Shown here in pieces: positions 25,067-34,411 of a DNA stretch of 64,000 bases. Made by a program: the position numbers and the translations under genes. Source of the DNA: Ectopseudomonas mendocina (GTDB lineage: Bacteria > Pseudomonadota > Gammaproteobacteria > Pseudomonadales > Pseudomonadaceae); NCBI RefSeq assembly GCF_016008875.1, contig NZ_JADTQG010000008.1, positions 124,001 to 188,000 of the forward strand, read 5' to 3'. Every line of letters starts with the position of its first letter. Position 1 is the stretch's first letter. The notes under the pieces are model-generated. The model was not told the DNA's origin. It ran no database searches and saw nothing but the letters and a program-made list of their open reading frames with translations.

Positions 25067-25807
25067 TCAGCCATCGCCCGGCCGCGGCGTGCGAGCCAGG
25101 CAATAGACGTCGACGCGCAGGGCGCCGGCGCGGCGCAGCAGCTGGGCGAGCATACCTGCGGTGGCGCCGGTGGTGAGCACGTCGTCGACCAGCGCCAGAT
25201 GAGCACCGGCAACCCCGGCTTGCACGTCCAGGCTGAAGGCCTGGCGCAGATTGCGCTTGCGCGTTGCAGCGTCCAGACCCTGCTGGGCGGGCGTATCGAC
25301 ACGGCGCTGCAGCCAGTCATTGTGTACCGGCAGTTTCAGGCTGGCGCCAAGCCAGTCGGCAAGCATCTGCGCCTGGTTGAAGCCGCGCTGTCGCTGTCGT
25401 CTGCGCGCCAGGGGCACCGGCAGCAGCGCCTGCGGGCGAGGCAGGCCTTCGTCATAGGCATGATGCATGTGTTCGGCCAGCAGCTCAGCGAGCAGGCGGC
25501 CGTGAGGCCATTGCTTCTGATGCTTGAAGCGGGTGATCAGGTTGTCGACCGGGAAGGCATAGCGCCAGGGCGCTTCCACTCGGCTGAAATACGGCGGCTT
25601 TTTCTGGCAGGCGCCGCAGATCATGTCATGGGCTGGCAACGGCACCGCGCAGATCCGGCAGTGCGCGCCGAGCCAGGGCAGCTCGGCTTCGCAGGCGGTA
25701 CAGATGCTGTGCGTGAGGTGATCGGTGGCTTCGTCGCAAAGCTGGCAATGGCGGCGTGATTGCAGCCAGGGCAGGCGTTGCAGAAAAGTGAGATCGAACA
25801 GTGGCAT
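25067..25807 (-). CDS. ComF family protein (phosphoribosyltransferase-like)
   Basis: A 246-residue protein with an N-terminal zinc-finger region (CQLCDEA, CTACEAEL, CRICAVP, CGACQKKPP) and a C-terminal type I phosphoribosyltransferase domain whose PRPP loop is LALVDDVLTTGATAGML. ComF proteins are linked to DNA uptake in naturally competent bacteria. It is divergent from the biotin operon, as in other pseudomonads. Confidence 0.9.
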   Translation of the reverse strand: MPLFDLTFLQRLPWLQSRRHCQLCDEATDHLTHSICTACEAELPWLGAHCRICAVPLPAHDMICGACQKKPPYFSRVEAPWRYAFPVDNLITRFKHQKQWPHGRLLAELLAEHMHHAYDEGLPRPQALLPVPLARRRQRQRGFNQAQMLADWLGASLKLPVHNDWLQRRVDTPAQQGLDAATRKRNLRQAFSLDVQAGVAGAHLALVDDVLTTGATAGMLAQLLRRAGALRVDVYCLARTPRPGDG

Positions 25808-25850
25808 GGCGGCTCATCCGTGAGCGGTAGTGCCGGAAGTGTAGCTAGCG

Positions 25851-26144
25851 TCAGCGGATCAGCCAGCCCATGACGATCAACCCCAGAAACAGCCAGATCA
25901 CCCCGCCGATGATCGAGCCGCGCAGGAACGAGCGTACGCCGCTGAAAAGAAACAGCAGGCCGATGATCAGCAGAATGACGCTGAAGATCGACACGTCCAT
26001 GCCAATGGCCCTGGCCAGGCCATGGAGGAAATCGTCGATGGCATCGGCCATGGCGCCCAGAACGCCGGACAGCATGTCGACGATGAAACGGATAGCGCGA
26101 CCCAGCGCTTCGCCGAGTCCTTCAAAAAAACGTTCTACTTGCAT
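25851..26144 (-). CDS. Small membrane protein, unknown function
   Basis: A 97-residue protein. ATG 26144 (MQVERFFEGLGEALGRAI) is preferred because AGGA lies 8 bases upstream; ATG 26153 is also open. It has an amphipathic N-terminal half and two adjacent membrane helices (VSIFSVILLIIGLLFLFSG and IIGGVIWLFLGLIVMGWLI). No family recognised. It lies 43 bases upstream of comF on the same strand. Confidence 0.6.
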   Translation of the reverse strand: MQVERFFEGLGEALGRAIRFIVDMLSGVLGAMADAIDDFLHGLARAIGMDVSIFSVILLIIGLLFLFSGVRSFLRGSIIGGVIWLFLGLIVMGWLIR

Positions 26145-26163
26145 GCAGAGCATCCTGTTGGAG

Positions 26164-26320
26164 GGGTAACAGGCTGCTGAAAAACTACCTGCGTTGCCAT
26201 TGCTGCGTTAAAAACAGGCTCAAAATGCTCATTTACAGCTCGTAAACTCCGCTTTTTCGCCTGTTTTTGCCTTGCACTGGCTGCCTCGCCTACGTTTTTC
26301 AACGGCCTGGTAAGCATTTG
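26164..26320. repeat. MITE-like palindromic repeat with CAGGC..TGAAAAAC termini
   Basis: About 150 bases with inverted ends: CAGGCTGCTGAAAAACTACC on the left and ACGTTTTTCAACGGCCTG on the right. An inner imperfect palindrome is also visible (AAAACAGGC...GCCTGTTTTTG). No coding capacity. The end pattern is similar to non-autonomous palindromic repeats seen in other pseudomonads (recollection, not checked). Confidence 0.6.
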
Positions 26321-26389
26321 GCCTTGTGCCATAACATAAGTTCTATTGATCGATAAATGATCAGACGTAAACCTGTGTCTTTATCGTGG

Positions 26390-26417
26390 TTGACAGCATC
26401 CTATCGCCACTTATGAT
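26390..26417 (+). promoter_or_regulatory. Sigma-70 promoter of bioB
   Basis: Perfect -35 TTGACA (26390-26395) and -10 TATGAT (26412-26417) separated by 16 bases, about 60 bases before the bioB start. I could not identify a biotin-repressor operator. Confidence 0.6.
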
Positions 26418-26485
26418 GGCCAAAGCCTGAATGCCCCGCTGTGGGCCCGACAACAGATGCCGCCAAGCGTCGAAGGACTTCTCTG

Positions 26486-27544
26486 ATGAGCGCAACCGCT
26501 GAAACTTCCACCCGTCACGACTGGAGCCTCGCCGAGGTTCGCGCCCTGTTCGAGCAGCCTTTCAACGACCTGCTGTTCCAGGCGCAGAGCGTGCACCGCC
26601 AGCACTTCGACCCCAATCGCGTGCAGGTCTCGACGCTGCTGTCGATCAAGACCGGCGCCTGCCCGGAAGACTGCAAGTACTGCCCGCAGTCCGGCCACTA
26701 CAACACCGGCCTGGACAAGGAAAAGCTGATGGAAGTGCAGAAGGTGCTGGAGGCCGCCGCCGAGGCCAAGGCCATCGGCTCCACCCGTTTCTGCATGGGC
26801 GCGGCGTGGAAGCATCCGTCGGCCAAGGACATGCCCTACGTGCTGGAAATGGTCAAAGGCGTGAAGAAGCTCGGTCTGGAAACCTGCATGACCCTCGGTC
26901 GCCTCGACCAGGAGCAGACCCAGGCATTGGCCGAAGCCGGGCTGGATTACTACAACCACAACCTCGATACCTCGCCGGAGTTCTACGGCAACATCATCAC
27001 CACCCGCACCTACGGTGAGCGCCTACAAACCCTGGCGTACGTGCGCGAGGCGGGGATGAAGATCTGCTCCGGCGGCATCCTCGGCATGGGCGAGTCGGTG
27101 GATGATCGCGCGGGGTTGTTGATCCAGCTGGCCAACCTGCCGGAGCATCCGGAGAGCGTGCCGATCAACATGCTGGTCAAGGTCAAGGGCACGCCATTGG
27201 CCGAGGAAATGGACGTCGACCCCTTCGACTTCATCCGCACCCTGGCCGTGGCGCGCATCATGATGCCGAAATCCCATGTACGCCTGTCCGCCGGCCGCGA
27301 GCAGATGAATGAGCAGATGCAGGCCCTGGCCTTCATGGCTGGCGCCAACTCGATCTTCTACGGCGAGAAGCTGCTGACCACCGCCAACCCGCAGGCGGAC
27401 AAGGACATGGCGCTGTTCAAGCGCCTCGGTATCAAGCCGGAGGAGCGTGAAGAGCACGCCGACGAGGTGCATCAGGCCGCCATCGAGCAGGCGCTGGTCG
27501 AGCAGCGTGATTCCAGACTGTTCTACAACGCCGCTTCGGCCTGA
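26486..27544 (+). CDS. bioB: Biotin synthase
   Basis: A 352-residue radical-SAM enzyme that inserts sulfur into dethiobiotin. The SAM 4Fe-4S motif is CPEDCKYC (Cys59, Cys63, Cys66), and [21 protein letters not shown] and [11 protein letters not shown] are BioB signatures; Arg in the last coordinates the auxiliary 2Fe-2S cluster. Start ATG 26486 gives [13 protein letters not shown]; the frame opens a little earlier without similarity. First gene of bioBFHCD. Confidence 0.97.
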   Translation: MSATAETSTRHDWSLAEVRALFEQPFNDLLFQAQSVHRQHFDPNRVQVSTLLSIKTGACPEDCKYCPQSGHYNTGLDKEKLMEVQKVLEAAAEAKAIGSTRFCMGAAWKHPSAKDMPYVLEMVKGVKKLGLETCMTLGRLDQEQTQALAEAGLDYYNHNLDTSPEFYGNIITTRTYGERLQTLAYVREAGMKICSGGILGMGESVDDRAGLLIQLANLPEHPESVPINMLVKVKGTPLAEEMDVDPFDFIRTLAVARIMMPKSHVRLSAGREQMNEQMQALAFMAGANSIFYGEKLLTTANPQADKDMALFKRLGIKPEEREEHADEVHQAAIEQALVEQRDSRLFYNAASA

Positions 27545-27552
27545 TTCCTTTT

Positions 27553-27623
27553 ATGTAGGAGCGAGCTCTGCTCGCGAATGACACCTTGTCCTGGCTTTTC
27601 GCTCGCGACGCTCGCTCCTACGG
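27553..27623. repeat. REP-type inverted repeat between bioB and bioF
   Basis: GTAGGAGCGAGCTCTGCTCGCGAATG and the opposite arm CGCTCGCGACGCTCGCTCCTAC. It fills the 88-base bioB-bioF gap and could act as an mRNA-stabilising hairpin within the operon. A related half-arm, GCGAGCAGAGCTCGC, lies near 30390 before bioD. Confidence 0.75.
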
Positions 27624-27632
27624 GAAACGTGC

Positions 27633-28802
27633 ATGAGTTTCGATCTTGCTAAGCGCCTGGCCGAGCGCCAGGCCGCCGACCTGTTTCGTCAGCGCCCGTT
27701 GCTGCAGAGCCCGCAGGGGCCGCAGGTCGAGGTGGACGGTGAGCAACTGTTGGCCTTCTGCTCCAACGATTACCTCGGCCTGGCCAATCATCCCGAGATC
27801 ATTCGAGCGCTGCAGCAGGGCGCGGAAAAGTGGGGCGTTGGCGGCGGTGCTTCGCATCTGGTAATCGGCCACAGCACGCCGCACCACGAACTGGAAGAGG
27901 CTCTGGCCGCGTTCACCGGCCGGCCCCGGGCGCTGCTGTTCTCCACCGGCTACATGGCCAACCTGGCTGTGGTCACCGCACTGGTGGGGCAGGGCGATAG
28001 CGTGCTGGAAGATCGCCTCAATCATGCCTCGCTGCTCGACGCCGGCCTGCTCTCGGGCGCGCGATTCTCCCGCTACCTGCACAACGATGCGGCAAGCCTG
28101 GCCAGTCGTCTGCACAAGGCTAGCGGCAATTGCCTGGTGGTCACTGACGGTGTGTTCAGCATGGACGGCGACCTGGCCGATCTGCCTGCACTGTGCGCCG
28201 AGGCGCGTGCGGCCCGGGCCTGGATGATGGTCGATGATGCCCATGGCTTCGGCCCGCTGGGCGCCACCGGCGGCGGCATCGTCGAGCACTTCGGCCTGGG
28301 CCAGGATGATGTGCAGGTGCTGGTCGGCACCCTGGGCAAGGCCTTCGGTACCGCCGGTGCCTTCGTTGCCGGCAGCGAGGAGCTGATCGAGACCCTGATC
28401 CAGTTCGCCCGCCCCTACATCTACACCACCAGCCAGCCGCCGGCGGTGGCCTGTGCCACGCTGAAAAGCCTGGAGCTGCTGCGCAGTGAGCACTGGCGCC
28501 GCGAGCATTTGCAGCGGTTGATCGGGCGTTTTCGTCAGGGCGCTGCCGAGATCGGCCTGAGCCTGATGGACAGCCCGACGCCGATCCAGCCGATCCTGGT
28601 CGGCGACAGTGCCCGCGCGCTCAAGCTCTCAGCGCTGCTTAGGGATCGCGGCCTGCTGGTTGGCGCCATTCGCCCACCGACCGTACCAGCTGGCAGCGCG
28701 CGCTTGCGCGTGACCCTGTCCGCCGCGCACAGCGAGGCGCAGCTCGATCGGCTGCTTGAAGCGCTAGCCGAATGTTGGCCACAGGTGCAAAGCAATGCGT
28801 GA
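27633..28802 (+). CDS. bioF: 8-amino-7-oxononanoate synthase
   Basis: A 389-residue PLP enzyme joining pimeloyl-ACP and alanine. Signatures are [31 protein letters not shown] (Asp binding the pyridine nitrogen) and the lysine of [12 protein letters not shown]. Its 3' end overlaps bioH by 8 bases. Confidence 0.97.
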   Translation: MSFDLAKRLAERQAADLFRQRPLLQSPQGPQVEVDGEQLLAFCSNDYLGLANHPEIIRALQQGAEKWGVGGGASHLVIGHSTPHHELEEALAAFTGRPRALLFSTGYMANLAVVTALVGQGDSVLEDRLNHASLLDAGLLSGARFSRYLHNDAASLASRLHKASGNCLVVTDGVFSMDGDLADLPALCAEARAARAWMMVDDAHGFGPLGATGGGIVEHFGLGQDDVQVLVGTLGKAFGTAGAFVAGSEELIETLIQFARPYIYTTSQPPAVACATLKSLELLRSEHWRREHLQRLIGRFRQGAAEIGLSLMDSPTPIQPILVGDSARALKLSALLRDRGLLVGAIRPPTVPAGSARLRVTLSAAHSEAQLDRLLEALAECWPQVQSNA

Positions 28803-29517
28803 GACGCTGATTCTGTTGCCGGGTTGGGGCCTGGATAGCGCTGTATTGCAACCACTGGCGGACGCGCTGGGATATGACCTGAACGTGCAGCTGCCGGCCC
28901 TGCCGCGGTTAGCCAGTGCAGCCGCCGCCGACTGGCTCGACGAGCTGGATACGCGCCTACCGCATGATTGCTGGCTGGCCGGCTGGTCGCTCGGCGGCAT
29001 GCTTGCCACGGCCCTGGCGGCACGGCGCGGCGAGCGCTGCCGAGGGCTGATCACCCTGGCCAGCAATGCCTGTTTCGTCGCCGGCGATACCTGGCACGCG
29101 GCGATGCCGGCGCCCACCTACGCCGCCTTCTATCAGGGTTGTCAGGATGACGCCGGCGCTACCCTCAAGCGCTTCGCCATGCTCTGCGCGCAGGGGGGCG
29201 CCGATGCTCGACGGCTTTCACGCCAGCTGCAAGGCCATCTGGCGACTAGCGACCAGTCCGCTCTGCTGGCCGGGCTGCGCCTGCTGGCCAGTCTGGACAG
29301 CCGTGCGGCGCTGGCCGGGTTCGCCGGCCCGCAACTGCATCTGCTGGCCGAGCAGGACGCCCTGGTGCCCGCCGCCGTCGCCGATGACCTGCTGGCGCTT
29401 TTGCCTGGCGGCGAGGTGGATGTGCTGGAAGAGTGCGGCCATGCCTTCGTGCTCGAACAGGCGGATGCGCTGGCGGCCTTTATGCTCGATTTCATCCGCG
29501 AGGCCTGCGATGTCTGA
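28795..29517 (+). CDS. bioH: Pimeloyl-ACP methyl ester carboxylesterase
   Basis: A 240-residue alpha/beta hydrolase that removes the methyl group from pimeloyl-ACP methyl ester. The nucleophile elbow is GWSLGG, the acid residue probably Asp in AEQDALVP, and the base His in EECGHAF. N-terminal [18 protein letters not shown] is characteristic. Overlaps bioF at its start and bioC at its end, so tightly coupled. Confidence 0.94.
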   Translation: MRETLILLPGWGLDSAVLQPLADALGYDLNVQLPALPRLASAAAADWLDELDTRLPHDCWLAGWSLGGMLATALAARRGERCRGLITLASNACFVAGDTWHAAMPAPTYAAFYQGCQDDAGATLKRFAMLCAQGGADARRLSRQLQGHLATSDQSALLAGLRLLASLDSRAALAGFAGPQLHLLAEQDALVPAAVADDLLALLPGGEVDVLEECGHAFVLEQADALAAFMLDFIREACDV

Positions 29518-30349
29518 GCAGTTTGCGCATGCACTGCGCGAATCTAGCGGCGCGCACAGCGCGACTTGCGCTCTGCCGGACAAGCGGCAGGTGGCTGCGT
29601 CCTTCTCCCGGGCGGCAGAAAGCTACGACTCGGTGGCCGAGTTGCAGCGTACGGTCGGCACGCAGCTGATGGCGCAACTACCGGCGGCGTTGCAACCGCG
29701 TCGCTGGCTGGACCTGGGCTGCGGCACGGGTCACTTCACCCGCGCCCTGGCCGAGCGTTATGCGCAGGGCGAAGGCCTGGCCTTGGATATCGCCGAAGGC
29801 ATGTTGCGCCATGCCAGGCCACAGGGCGGCGCTGCCTATTTCATTGCCGGCGATGCCGAGGCGCTGCCTTTGCAGGACGCCAGTGTCGATCTGCTGTTCT
29901 CCAGTCTGGCGCTGCAATGGTGCGGCGATTTCCCGCGGGTGCTGAGCGAGGCGCAGCGCGTGTTGCGTCCAGGCGGTGTGCTGGCTTTTTCCAGCCTGTG
30001 CGTGGGCACCCTGCAGGAGCTGCGCGACAGCTGGCTGGTGGTTGATGGCTTCGTCCACGTCAATCGCTTTCGGCGCTTCGAGGATTACCAGCAGATGTGC
30101 GCCGCCAGTGGTTTGCAGTCGCTGACTTTGCAACGCCAGGCCGAGGTGCTGCATTTCCCCGACCTGCGCAGCCTGACCGGCTCGCTCAGGAATCTCGGCG
30201 CGCACAATCTCAATCCGGGGCGGCCGGGTGGCTTGACCGGGCGTTCGCGCATTCGCGCGCTGATCGAGGCCTACGAGCGCTTTCGCCAGCCGCATGGGCT
30301 GCCGGCGACCTATCAGGTCGTATATGGCGCGCTGCAGAAGCCTTCATAG
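29510..30349 (+). CDS. bioC: Malonyl-ACP O-methyltransferase
   Basis: A 279-residue SAM-dependent methyltransferase that primes pimelate synthesis by methylating malonyl-ACP. SAM motif [17 protein letters not shown]; downstream [19 protein letters not shown] and [16 protein letters not shown] 29510 overlaps bioH by 8 bases; the longer frame upstream is the shadow of bioH. Confidence 0.95.
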   Translation: MSEQFAHALRESSGAHSATCALPDKRQVAASFSRAAESYDSVAELQRTVGTQLMAQLPAALQPRRWLDLGCGTGHFTRALAERYAQGEGLALDIAEGMLRHARPQGGAAYFIAGDAEALPLQDASVDLLFSSLALQWCGDFPRVLSEAQRVLRPGGVLAFSSLCVGTLQELRDSWLVVDGFVHVNRFRRFEDYQQMCAASGLQSLTLQRQAEVLHFPDLRSLTGSLRNLGAHNLNPGRPGGLTGRSRIRALIEAYERFRQPHGLPATYQVVYGALQKPS

Positions 30350-30420
30350 GCGCTAACCTCGCGTGACAACCAGGTAACAGACAAGCTTCGCGAGCAGAGC
30401 TCGCTGCTACGGGGGATCAG

Positions 30421-31107
30421 ATGGCCCAGGCATATTTCGTCACCGGCACCGATACGGAGGTCGGCAAGACCACCATCGCTGCCGGCCTGCTGCATGCGGC
30501 GCGCCTGCATGGTCTGAGCACGGCGGCGGCCAAGCCGGTGGCTTCCGGTTGCGTGAGGACGGCGCAAGGGCTGCGCAATGACGACGCGCTGGCGTTGCTG
30601 GCGCAGTGCTCGCTGCCGCTGCGCTATGAGGAGGTCAACCCGCTGGCCTTCGAGCCGGCCATCGCCCCGCATCTGGCGGCACGCGAAGTCGGCGTCGTGC
30701 TGGATGTCGCCAGCCTCTATCAGCCCGTACGCGACATTCTGGACAAGGGCGCCGATTTTTCCCTGGTCGAGGGGGCGGGGGGCTGGCGCGTGCCGCTGGC
30801 TGGCGAGCAAACGCTCTCGGATCTGGCCATCGCGCTGGGGTTGCCGGTGATTCTGGTGGTCGGCGTTCGTCTGGGCTGTATCAACCACGCCGTGCTGAGC
30901 GCCGAAGCCATTGCCCGCGATGGTCTGCAACTGGCGGGCTGGGTTGCCAATATCGTCGAGCCGCAAACATCGCGACTGGAGGACAACCTGGCGACTCTCG
31001 CCAAGCGCTTGTCTGTCCCATGCCTGGGGCATGTGCCGCGGCTGGAGAACGCCGGTGCCGATGCGGTCTCGGCGTACCTCGATCTGCAGCGGCTTCCTGG
31101 CTGGTAA
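30421..31107 (+). CDS. bioD: ATP-dependent dethiobiotin synthetase
   Basis: A 228-residue P-loop enzyme forming the ureido ring of dethiobiotin from DAPA, CO2 and ATP. Walker A is GTDTEVGKTTIA (residues 9-20), followed by KPVASGC and the VEGAGGWRVPL block. Last gene of bioBFHCD; a degenerate REP half-arm fills the 71-base gap before it. Confidence 0.96.
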   Translation: MAQAYFVTGTDTEVGKTTIAAGLLHAARLHGLSTAAAKPVASGCVRTAQGLRNDDALALLAQCSLPLRYEEVNPLAFEPAIAPHLAAREVGVVLDVASLYQPVRDILDKGADFSLVEGAGGWRVPLAGEQTLSDLAIALGLPVILVVGVRLGCINHAVLSAEAIARDGLQLAGWVANIVEPQTSRLEDNLATLAKRLSVPCLGHVPRLENAGADAVSAYLDLQRLPGW

Positions 31108-31206
31108 TAAACAGCAACGCGATCATAGCTTTTTGTCTGTACGTTTTTTAGCCGATTTCTGCTTCAATACTGGCCATTAGGTTCTACATCCGCCAGGGGG
31201 CTGCCG

Positions 31207-31506
31207 ATGCAAATCTCCGCGAACGCATTCAATTCGGGTTTGAACGGTATCCAGGCCGGGCAACGCCGCGTCGAGCAGGCGGCCGGTGATATCGCCAGCA
31301 ACACCGTCAACCCGGTGCAGCAGGCTACACAGACGCCGCCGCAGAATCAGGTCAACCCCAGTTCGCAGGCCGCCGAGCGCAGCCGTCCCGACCTGACCGA
31401 AAGTCTCGTGGCGTTGCGCGTCGGTGAAAACGAAGTGCGTGCCAACGCACGCGTCGTCGACACCGCCGACGAAGTGCTGGGTACCTTGATCGACACCCGC
31501 GCATAG
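31207..31506 (+). CDS. Small protein resembling the N-terminus of flagellar rod/hook proteins
   Basis: A 99-residue protein. The N-terminus (ISANAFNSGLNGIQAGQRRVEQAAGDIASNTV) has the pattern of FlgB/FlgC/FlgE/FlgG N-termini, a short helix then 'a..aa.nIAN.nt'; the C-terminus (LTESLVALRVGENEVRANARVVDTADEVLG) resembles the matching C-terminal coiled-coil helix. The middle is a low-complexity Gln/Pro linker. It could be a minimal flagellin/rod-like coiled-coil protein without the central domain. No flagellar genes are near. Function unknown. Confidence 0.6.
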   Translation: MQISANAFNSGLNGIQAGQRRVEQAAGDIASNTVNPVQQATQTPPQNQVNPSSQAAERSRPDLTESLVALRVGENEVRANARVVDTADEVLGTLIDTRA

Positions 31507-31558
31507 TTAGTTTCACCCCGGCTGCGGATGCGGCCGGTAGCGGGGCAGGAGGGCGCTC

Positions 31559-32293
31559 ATGCAGATCGGCAACAGCCTGCCAGCTTTTACCCCAGCGCCC
31601 TCCGTCAGTTCGGCCAGGCCGCCTACCTCCGATGTATCACCGGATATCGCTCGTGCCGATCAGGCGCCGGTGGCTGCGCCACAGGAGCAGCAGGCCGACT
31701 CCGCTGCCTCGGAACGGGAAGAGGCTGATCGCGACCCCGCTGCATCGCCTGCCGGCAAGCCCAAATTAAGTCCCGAGGAACAACGCCAGCAGCAGCTGGA
31801 AATCACCGAGCTGGTGCAGCGCGACCGTGAGGTTCGCACTCACGAGCAGGCGCATGCAGCCGTTGGCGGACAGTACGCCGGAGCGCCCACCTACAGCTTC
31901 AAGCGTGGTCCTGACGGGCAGCGCTATGCCGTATCCGGTGAAGTCAGCATCGACACGGCCCCCGTTCCCAACGATCCCGAAGCGACGCTGCGCAAGATGG
32001 AGACCGTCCTGCGCGCGGCGCTCGCTCCCATCGAGCCTTCTCCGCAGGACCTGCGCGTCGCCGCGCTGGCCCAGGCACAGGCGGCGCAGGCGCGCGTCGA
32101 ACTGGCCGAACTGCGGAGCGAAGAGGCTAGCGACGCCGTCGAGCAGCGCAAGGCGCGTGCCGAAGCCAGGCAGGCTGATGAGTCAACAGCCGAGCCCTCG
32201 CAGCAGGCTTTGCCGCCAGCGCCTAATCTTGATCTCTATCGGCGTCTGGGTGAATTGCCCGCGCCGGAGCCCCGCATCGATCTGGTCGCGTAG
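31559..32293 (+). CDS. SprA-related putative metalloprotease with HEQAH motif
   Basis: A 244-residue protein with long Ala/Pro/Gln/Glu-rich flanks and a conserved core REVRTHEQAHAAVGGQYAG followed by TYSFKRGPDGQRYAVSGEV. The HExxH at residues 95-99 suggests a zinc protease; I associate the core with the SprA-related/CJM1_0395 family, which is functionally uncharacterised. Residues about 155-215 form a charged coiled coil. It follows the flagellar-like small gene by 52 bases on the same strand and may be cotranscribed. Confidence 0.7.
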   Translation: MQIGNSLPAFTPAPSVSSARPPTSDVSPDIARADQAPVAAPQEQQADSAASEREEADRDPAASPAGKPKLSPEEQRQQQLEITELVQRDREVRTHEQAHAAVGGQYAGAPTYSFKRGPDGQRYAVSGEVSIDTAPVPNDPEATLRKMETVLRAALAPIEPSPQDLRVAALAQAQAAQARVELAELRSEEASDAVEQRKARAEARQADESTAEPSQQALPPAPNLDLYRRLGELPAPEPRIDLVA

Positions 32294-32310
32294 CGGCCGA
32301 TTGGCAGCGC

Positions 32311-32354
32311 TTGACAAGGGGATGGCGTAAACGTATGTTTCAAACGCCTGTTTG
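32311..32354 (+). promoter_or_regulatory. Sigma-70 promoter with two overlapping PsrA-type boxes
   Basis: -35 TTGACA (32311-32316), 17-base spacer, -10 TATGTT (32334-32339). Over and after the -10 lie TAAACGTATGTTTC (32328-32341) and CAAACGCCTGTTTG (32341-32354), both fitting the PsrA pattern (G/C)AAAC-N4-GTTT(G/C); the second is perfect. PsrA is the fatty-acid-responsive TetR repressor of beta-oxidation genes in pseudomonads, so repression by promoter occlusion is expected. Confidence 0.65.
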
Positions 32355-32462
32355 ATTGCCTTGGCCGCAGCCTCAGTGGCCAGGCAGCCGGGACTGATCC
32401 CGAGAGCGACCGCCAAGACGGTCACCCCAACTACTAGGAATCCACCGCAGAGGTTTACCGTT

Positions 32463-34268
32463 ATGCCTGACTACAAGGCCCCCTTGCGTGACATTCGTTT
32501 CGTTCGTGACGAGCTGCTGGGCTATGAAGCTCACTACCAGAGCCTGCCAGGTTGCCAGGACGCCACTCCGGACATGGTCGACGCCATCCTCGAAGAAGGC
32601 GCCAAGTTCTGCGAGCAGGTTCTGGCACCGCTGAACCGTGTGGGTGATACCGAGGGCTGCACCTGGAGCGAATCCGGCGTGAAGACTCCGACCGGCTTCA
32701 AAGAGGCTTATCAGCAGTTCGTCGAAGGCGGCTGGCCGAGCCTGGCCCATGACGTCGAGCACGGCGGCCAGGGTCTGCCGGAATCCCTCGGCCTGGCCGT
32801 CAGCGAAATGGTCGGTTCGGCCAACTGGTCCTGGGGCATGTACCCCGGCCTCTCCCACGGCGCGATGAACACCATCGGCGCTCACGGCACCGACGAGCAG
32901 AAACACACCTACCTGACCAAGCTGGTTTCCGGCGAGTGGACCGGCACCATGTGCCTGACCGAGCCGCATTGCGGCACCGACCTGGGCATGCTGCGCACCA
33001 AGGCCGAACCGCAGGCCGACGGCAGCTACAAGGTCACCGGCACCAAGATCTTCATTTCCGCTGGTGAGCACGACATGGCCGACAACATCGTCCATATCGT
33101 TCTGGCCCGCCTGCCCGATGCCCCGGCCGGTACCAAGGGTATCTCGCTGTTCATCGTGCCGAAGTTCCTGCCCAACGCCGAAGGCGGCGTAGGCGAGCGT
33201 AATGCCGTTTCCTGTGGCTCCATCGAGCACAAGATGGGCATCCACGGTAACGCCACCTGCGTGATGAACTTCGACGGCGCTACCGGTTTCCTGATCGGCC
33301 CGGCCAACAAGGGCCTGAACTGCATGTTCACCTTCATGAACACCGCTCGTCTGGGTACCGCGCTGCAAGGCCTGGCCCACGCCGAAGTCGGCTTCCAGGG
33401 TGGCATCAAGTACGCCCGTGAGCGTCTGCAGATGCGTTCGCTGACTGGCCCGAAAGCGCCGGAAAAAGCCGCTGACCCGATCATCGTGCATCCGGATGTA
33501 CGCCGCATGCTGCTGACCATGAAGGCGTTCGCCGAAGGCAACCGCGCCATGGTCTATTTCACCGCCAAGCAGGTGGATATCGTTCAGCACAGCCAGGACG
33601 AAGACGAGAAGAAAGCCGCTGATGAGCTGCTGGCTTTCCTGACGCCGATCGCCAAGGCCTTCATGACCGAAGTGGGCTTCGAAGCCGCTTCCCATGGCAT
33701 GCAGATCTACGGTGGCCACGGCTTCATCAGCGAGTGGGGCATGGAGCAGAACCTGCGCGACTGCCGCATCTCCATGATGTACGAAGGCACCACCGGCGTT
33801 CAGGCGCTGGACCTGCTGGGCCGCAAAGTGCTGATGACTCAGGGCGGTGCCCTGAAGAACTTCACCAAGATCGTGCACAAGTTCTGCCAGGCCAACGAAG
33901 GCAACGATTCCGTCAAGGAATTCGTCGAGCCGCTGGCCAAGCTGAACAAGGAGTGGGGCGACGTCACCATGAAGATCGGCATGGCGGCGATGAAAGATCG
34001 CGAGGAAGTCGGTGCCGCTTCGGTGGACTACCTGATGTACTCCGGCTACGCCTGCCTGGCCTACTTCTGGGCCGACATGGCACGCCTGGCTGCCGAGAAG
34101 CTGGCTGCCGGCACCGGCGACGAGGCTTTCTACAAGGCCAAGCTGCAGACCGCGCGCTTCTACTTCGCACGTATCCTGCCGCGTACCCGCGCGCATGTCG
34201 AAGCCATGCTGTCCGGCGCCAACAATCTGATGGAGATGGACGAAGAGCATTTCGCGCTCGGCTTCTGA
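32463..34268 (+). CDS. Acyl-CoA dehydrogenase (long FadE-like type)
   Basis: A 601-residue FAD-dependent acyl-CoA dehydrogenase carrying out the first step of beta-oxidation. The start ATG 32463 ([18 protein letters not shown]) is the family's usual one, preceded by AGAGG. Signatures: [49 protein letters not shown], and [16 protein letters not shown] near the FAD-binding C-terminal domain. It has the about 600-residue length with an extended C-terminus ([15 protein letters not shown]). Its P. aeruginosa counterpart after bioD is PA0506 by position. Probably controlled by PsrA through the boxes just upstream. Confidence 0.93.
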   Translation: MPDYKAPLRDIRFVRDELLGYEAHYQSLPGCQDATPDMVDAILEEGAKFCEQVLAPLNRVGDTEGCTWSESGVKTPTGFKEAYQQFVEGGWPSLAHDVEHGGQGLPESLGLAVSEMVGSANWSWGMYPGLSHGAMNTIGAHGTDEQKHTYLTKLVSGEWTGTMCLTEPHCGTDLGMLRTKAEPQADGSYKVTGTKIFISAGEHDMADNIVHIVLARLPDAPAGTKGISLFIVPKFLPNAEGGVGERNAVSCGSIEHKMGIHGNATCVMNFDGATGFLIGPANKGLNCMFTFMNTARLGTALQGLAHAEVGFQGGIKYARERLQMRSLTGPKAPEKAADPIIVHPDVRRMLLTMKAFAEGNRAMVYFTAKQVDIVQHSQDEDEKKAADELLAFLTPIAKAFMTEVGFEAASHGMQIYGGHGFISEWGMEQNLRDCRISMMYEGTTGVQALDLLGRKVLMTQGGALKNFTKIVHKFCQANEGNDSVKEFVEPLAKLNKEWGDVTMKIGMAAMKDREEVGAASVDYLMYSGYACLAYFWADMARLAAEKLAAGTGDEAFYKAKLQTARFYFARILPRTRAHVEAMLSGANNLMEMDEEHFALGF

Positions 34269-34287
34269 TTCCTTCACGGTTGAACAC

Positions 34288-34321
34288 GAACGCCGCCCTC
34301 AGGGGCGGCGTTTGTGTTTTT
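34288..34321 (+). terminator. Rho-independent terminator after the first acyl-CoA dehydrogenase
   Basis: ACGCCGCC / GGCGGCGT stem with a TCAGG-type loop, then TTGTGTTTTTG. Confidence 0.75.
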
Positions 34322-34411
34322 GCGCCGTATTAAAGGGAATGTCGCATCCTGTCGCTGTTTTCAGTGATTGAAGCAGGCAAAATGCCTTCATCTTTCGCCA
34401 AGGATGTCAGT

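Noticed and set aside
31130..31165. GCCGATTT resembling a FliA (sigma-28) -10 before the flagellar-like small gene
   Set aside because: There is no TAAA-like -35 at the required 15-base spacing, and no flagellar genes are near.
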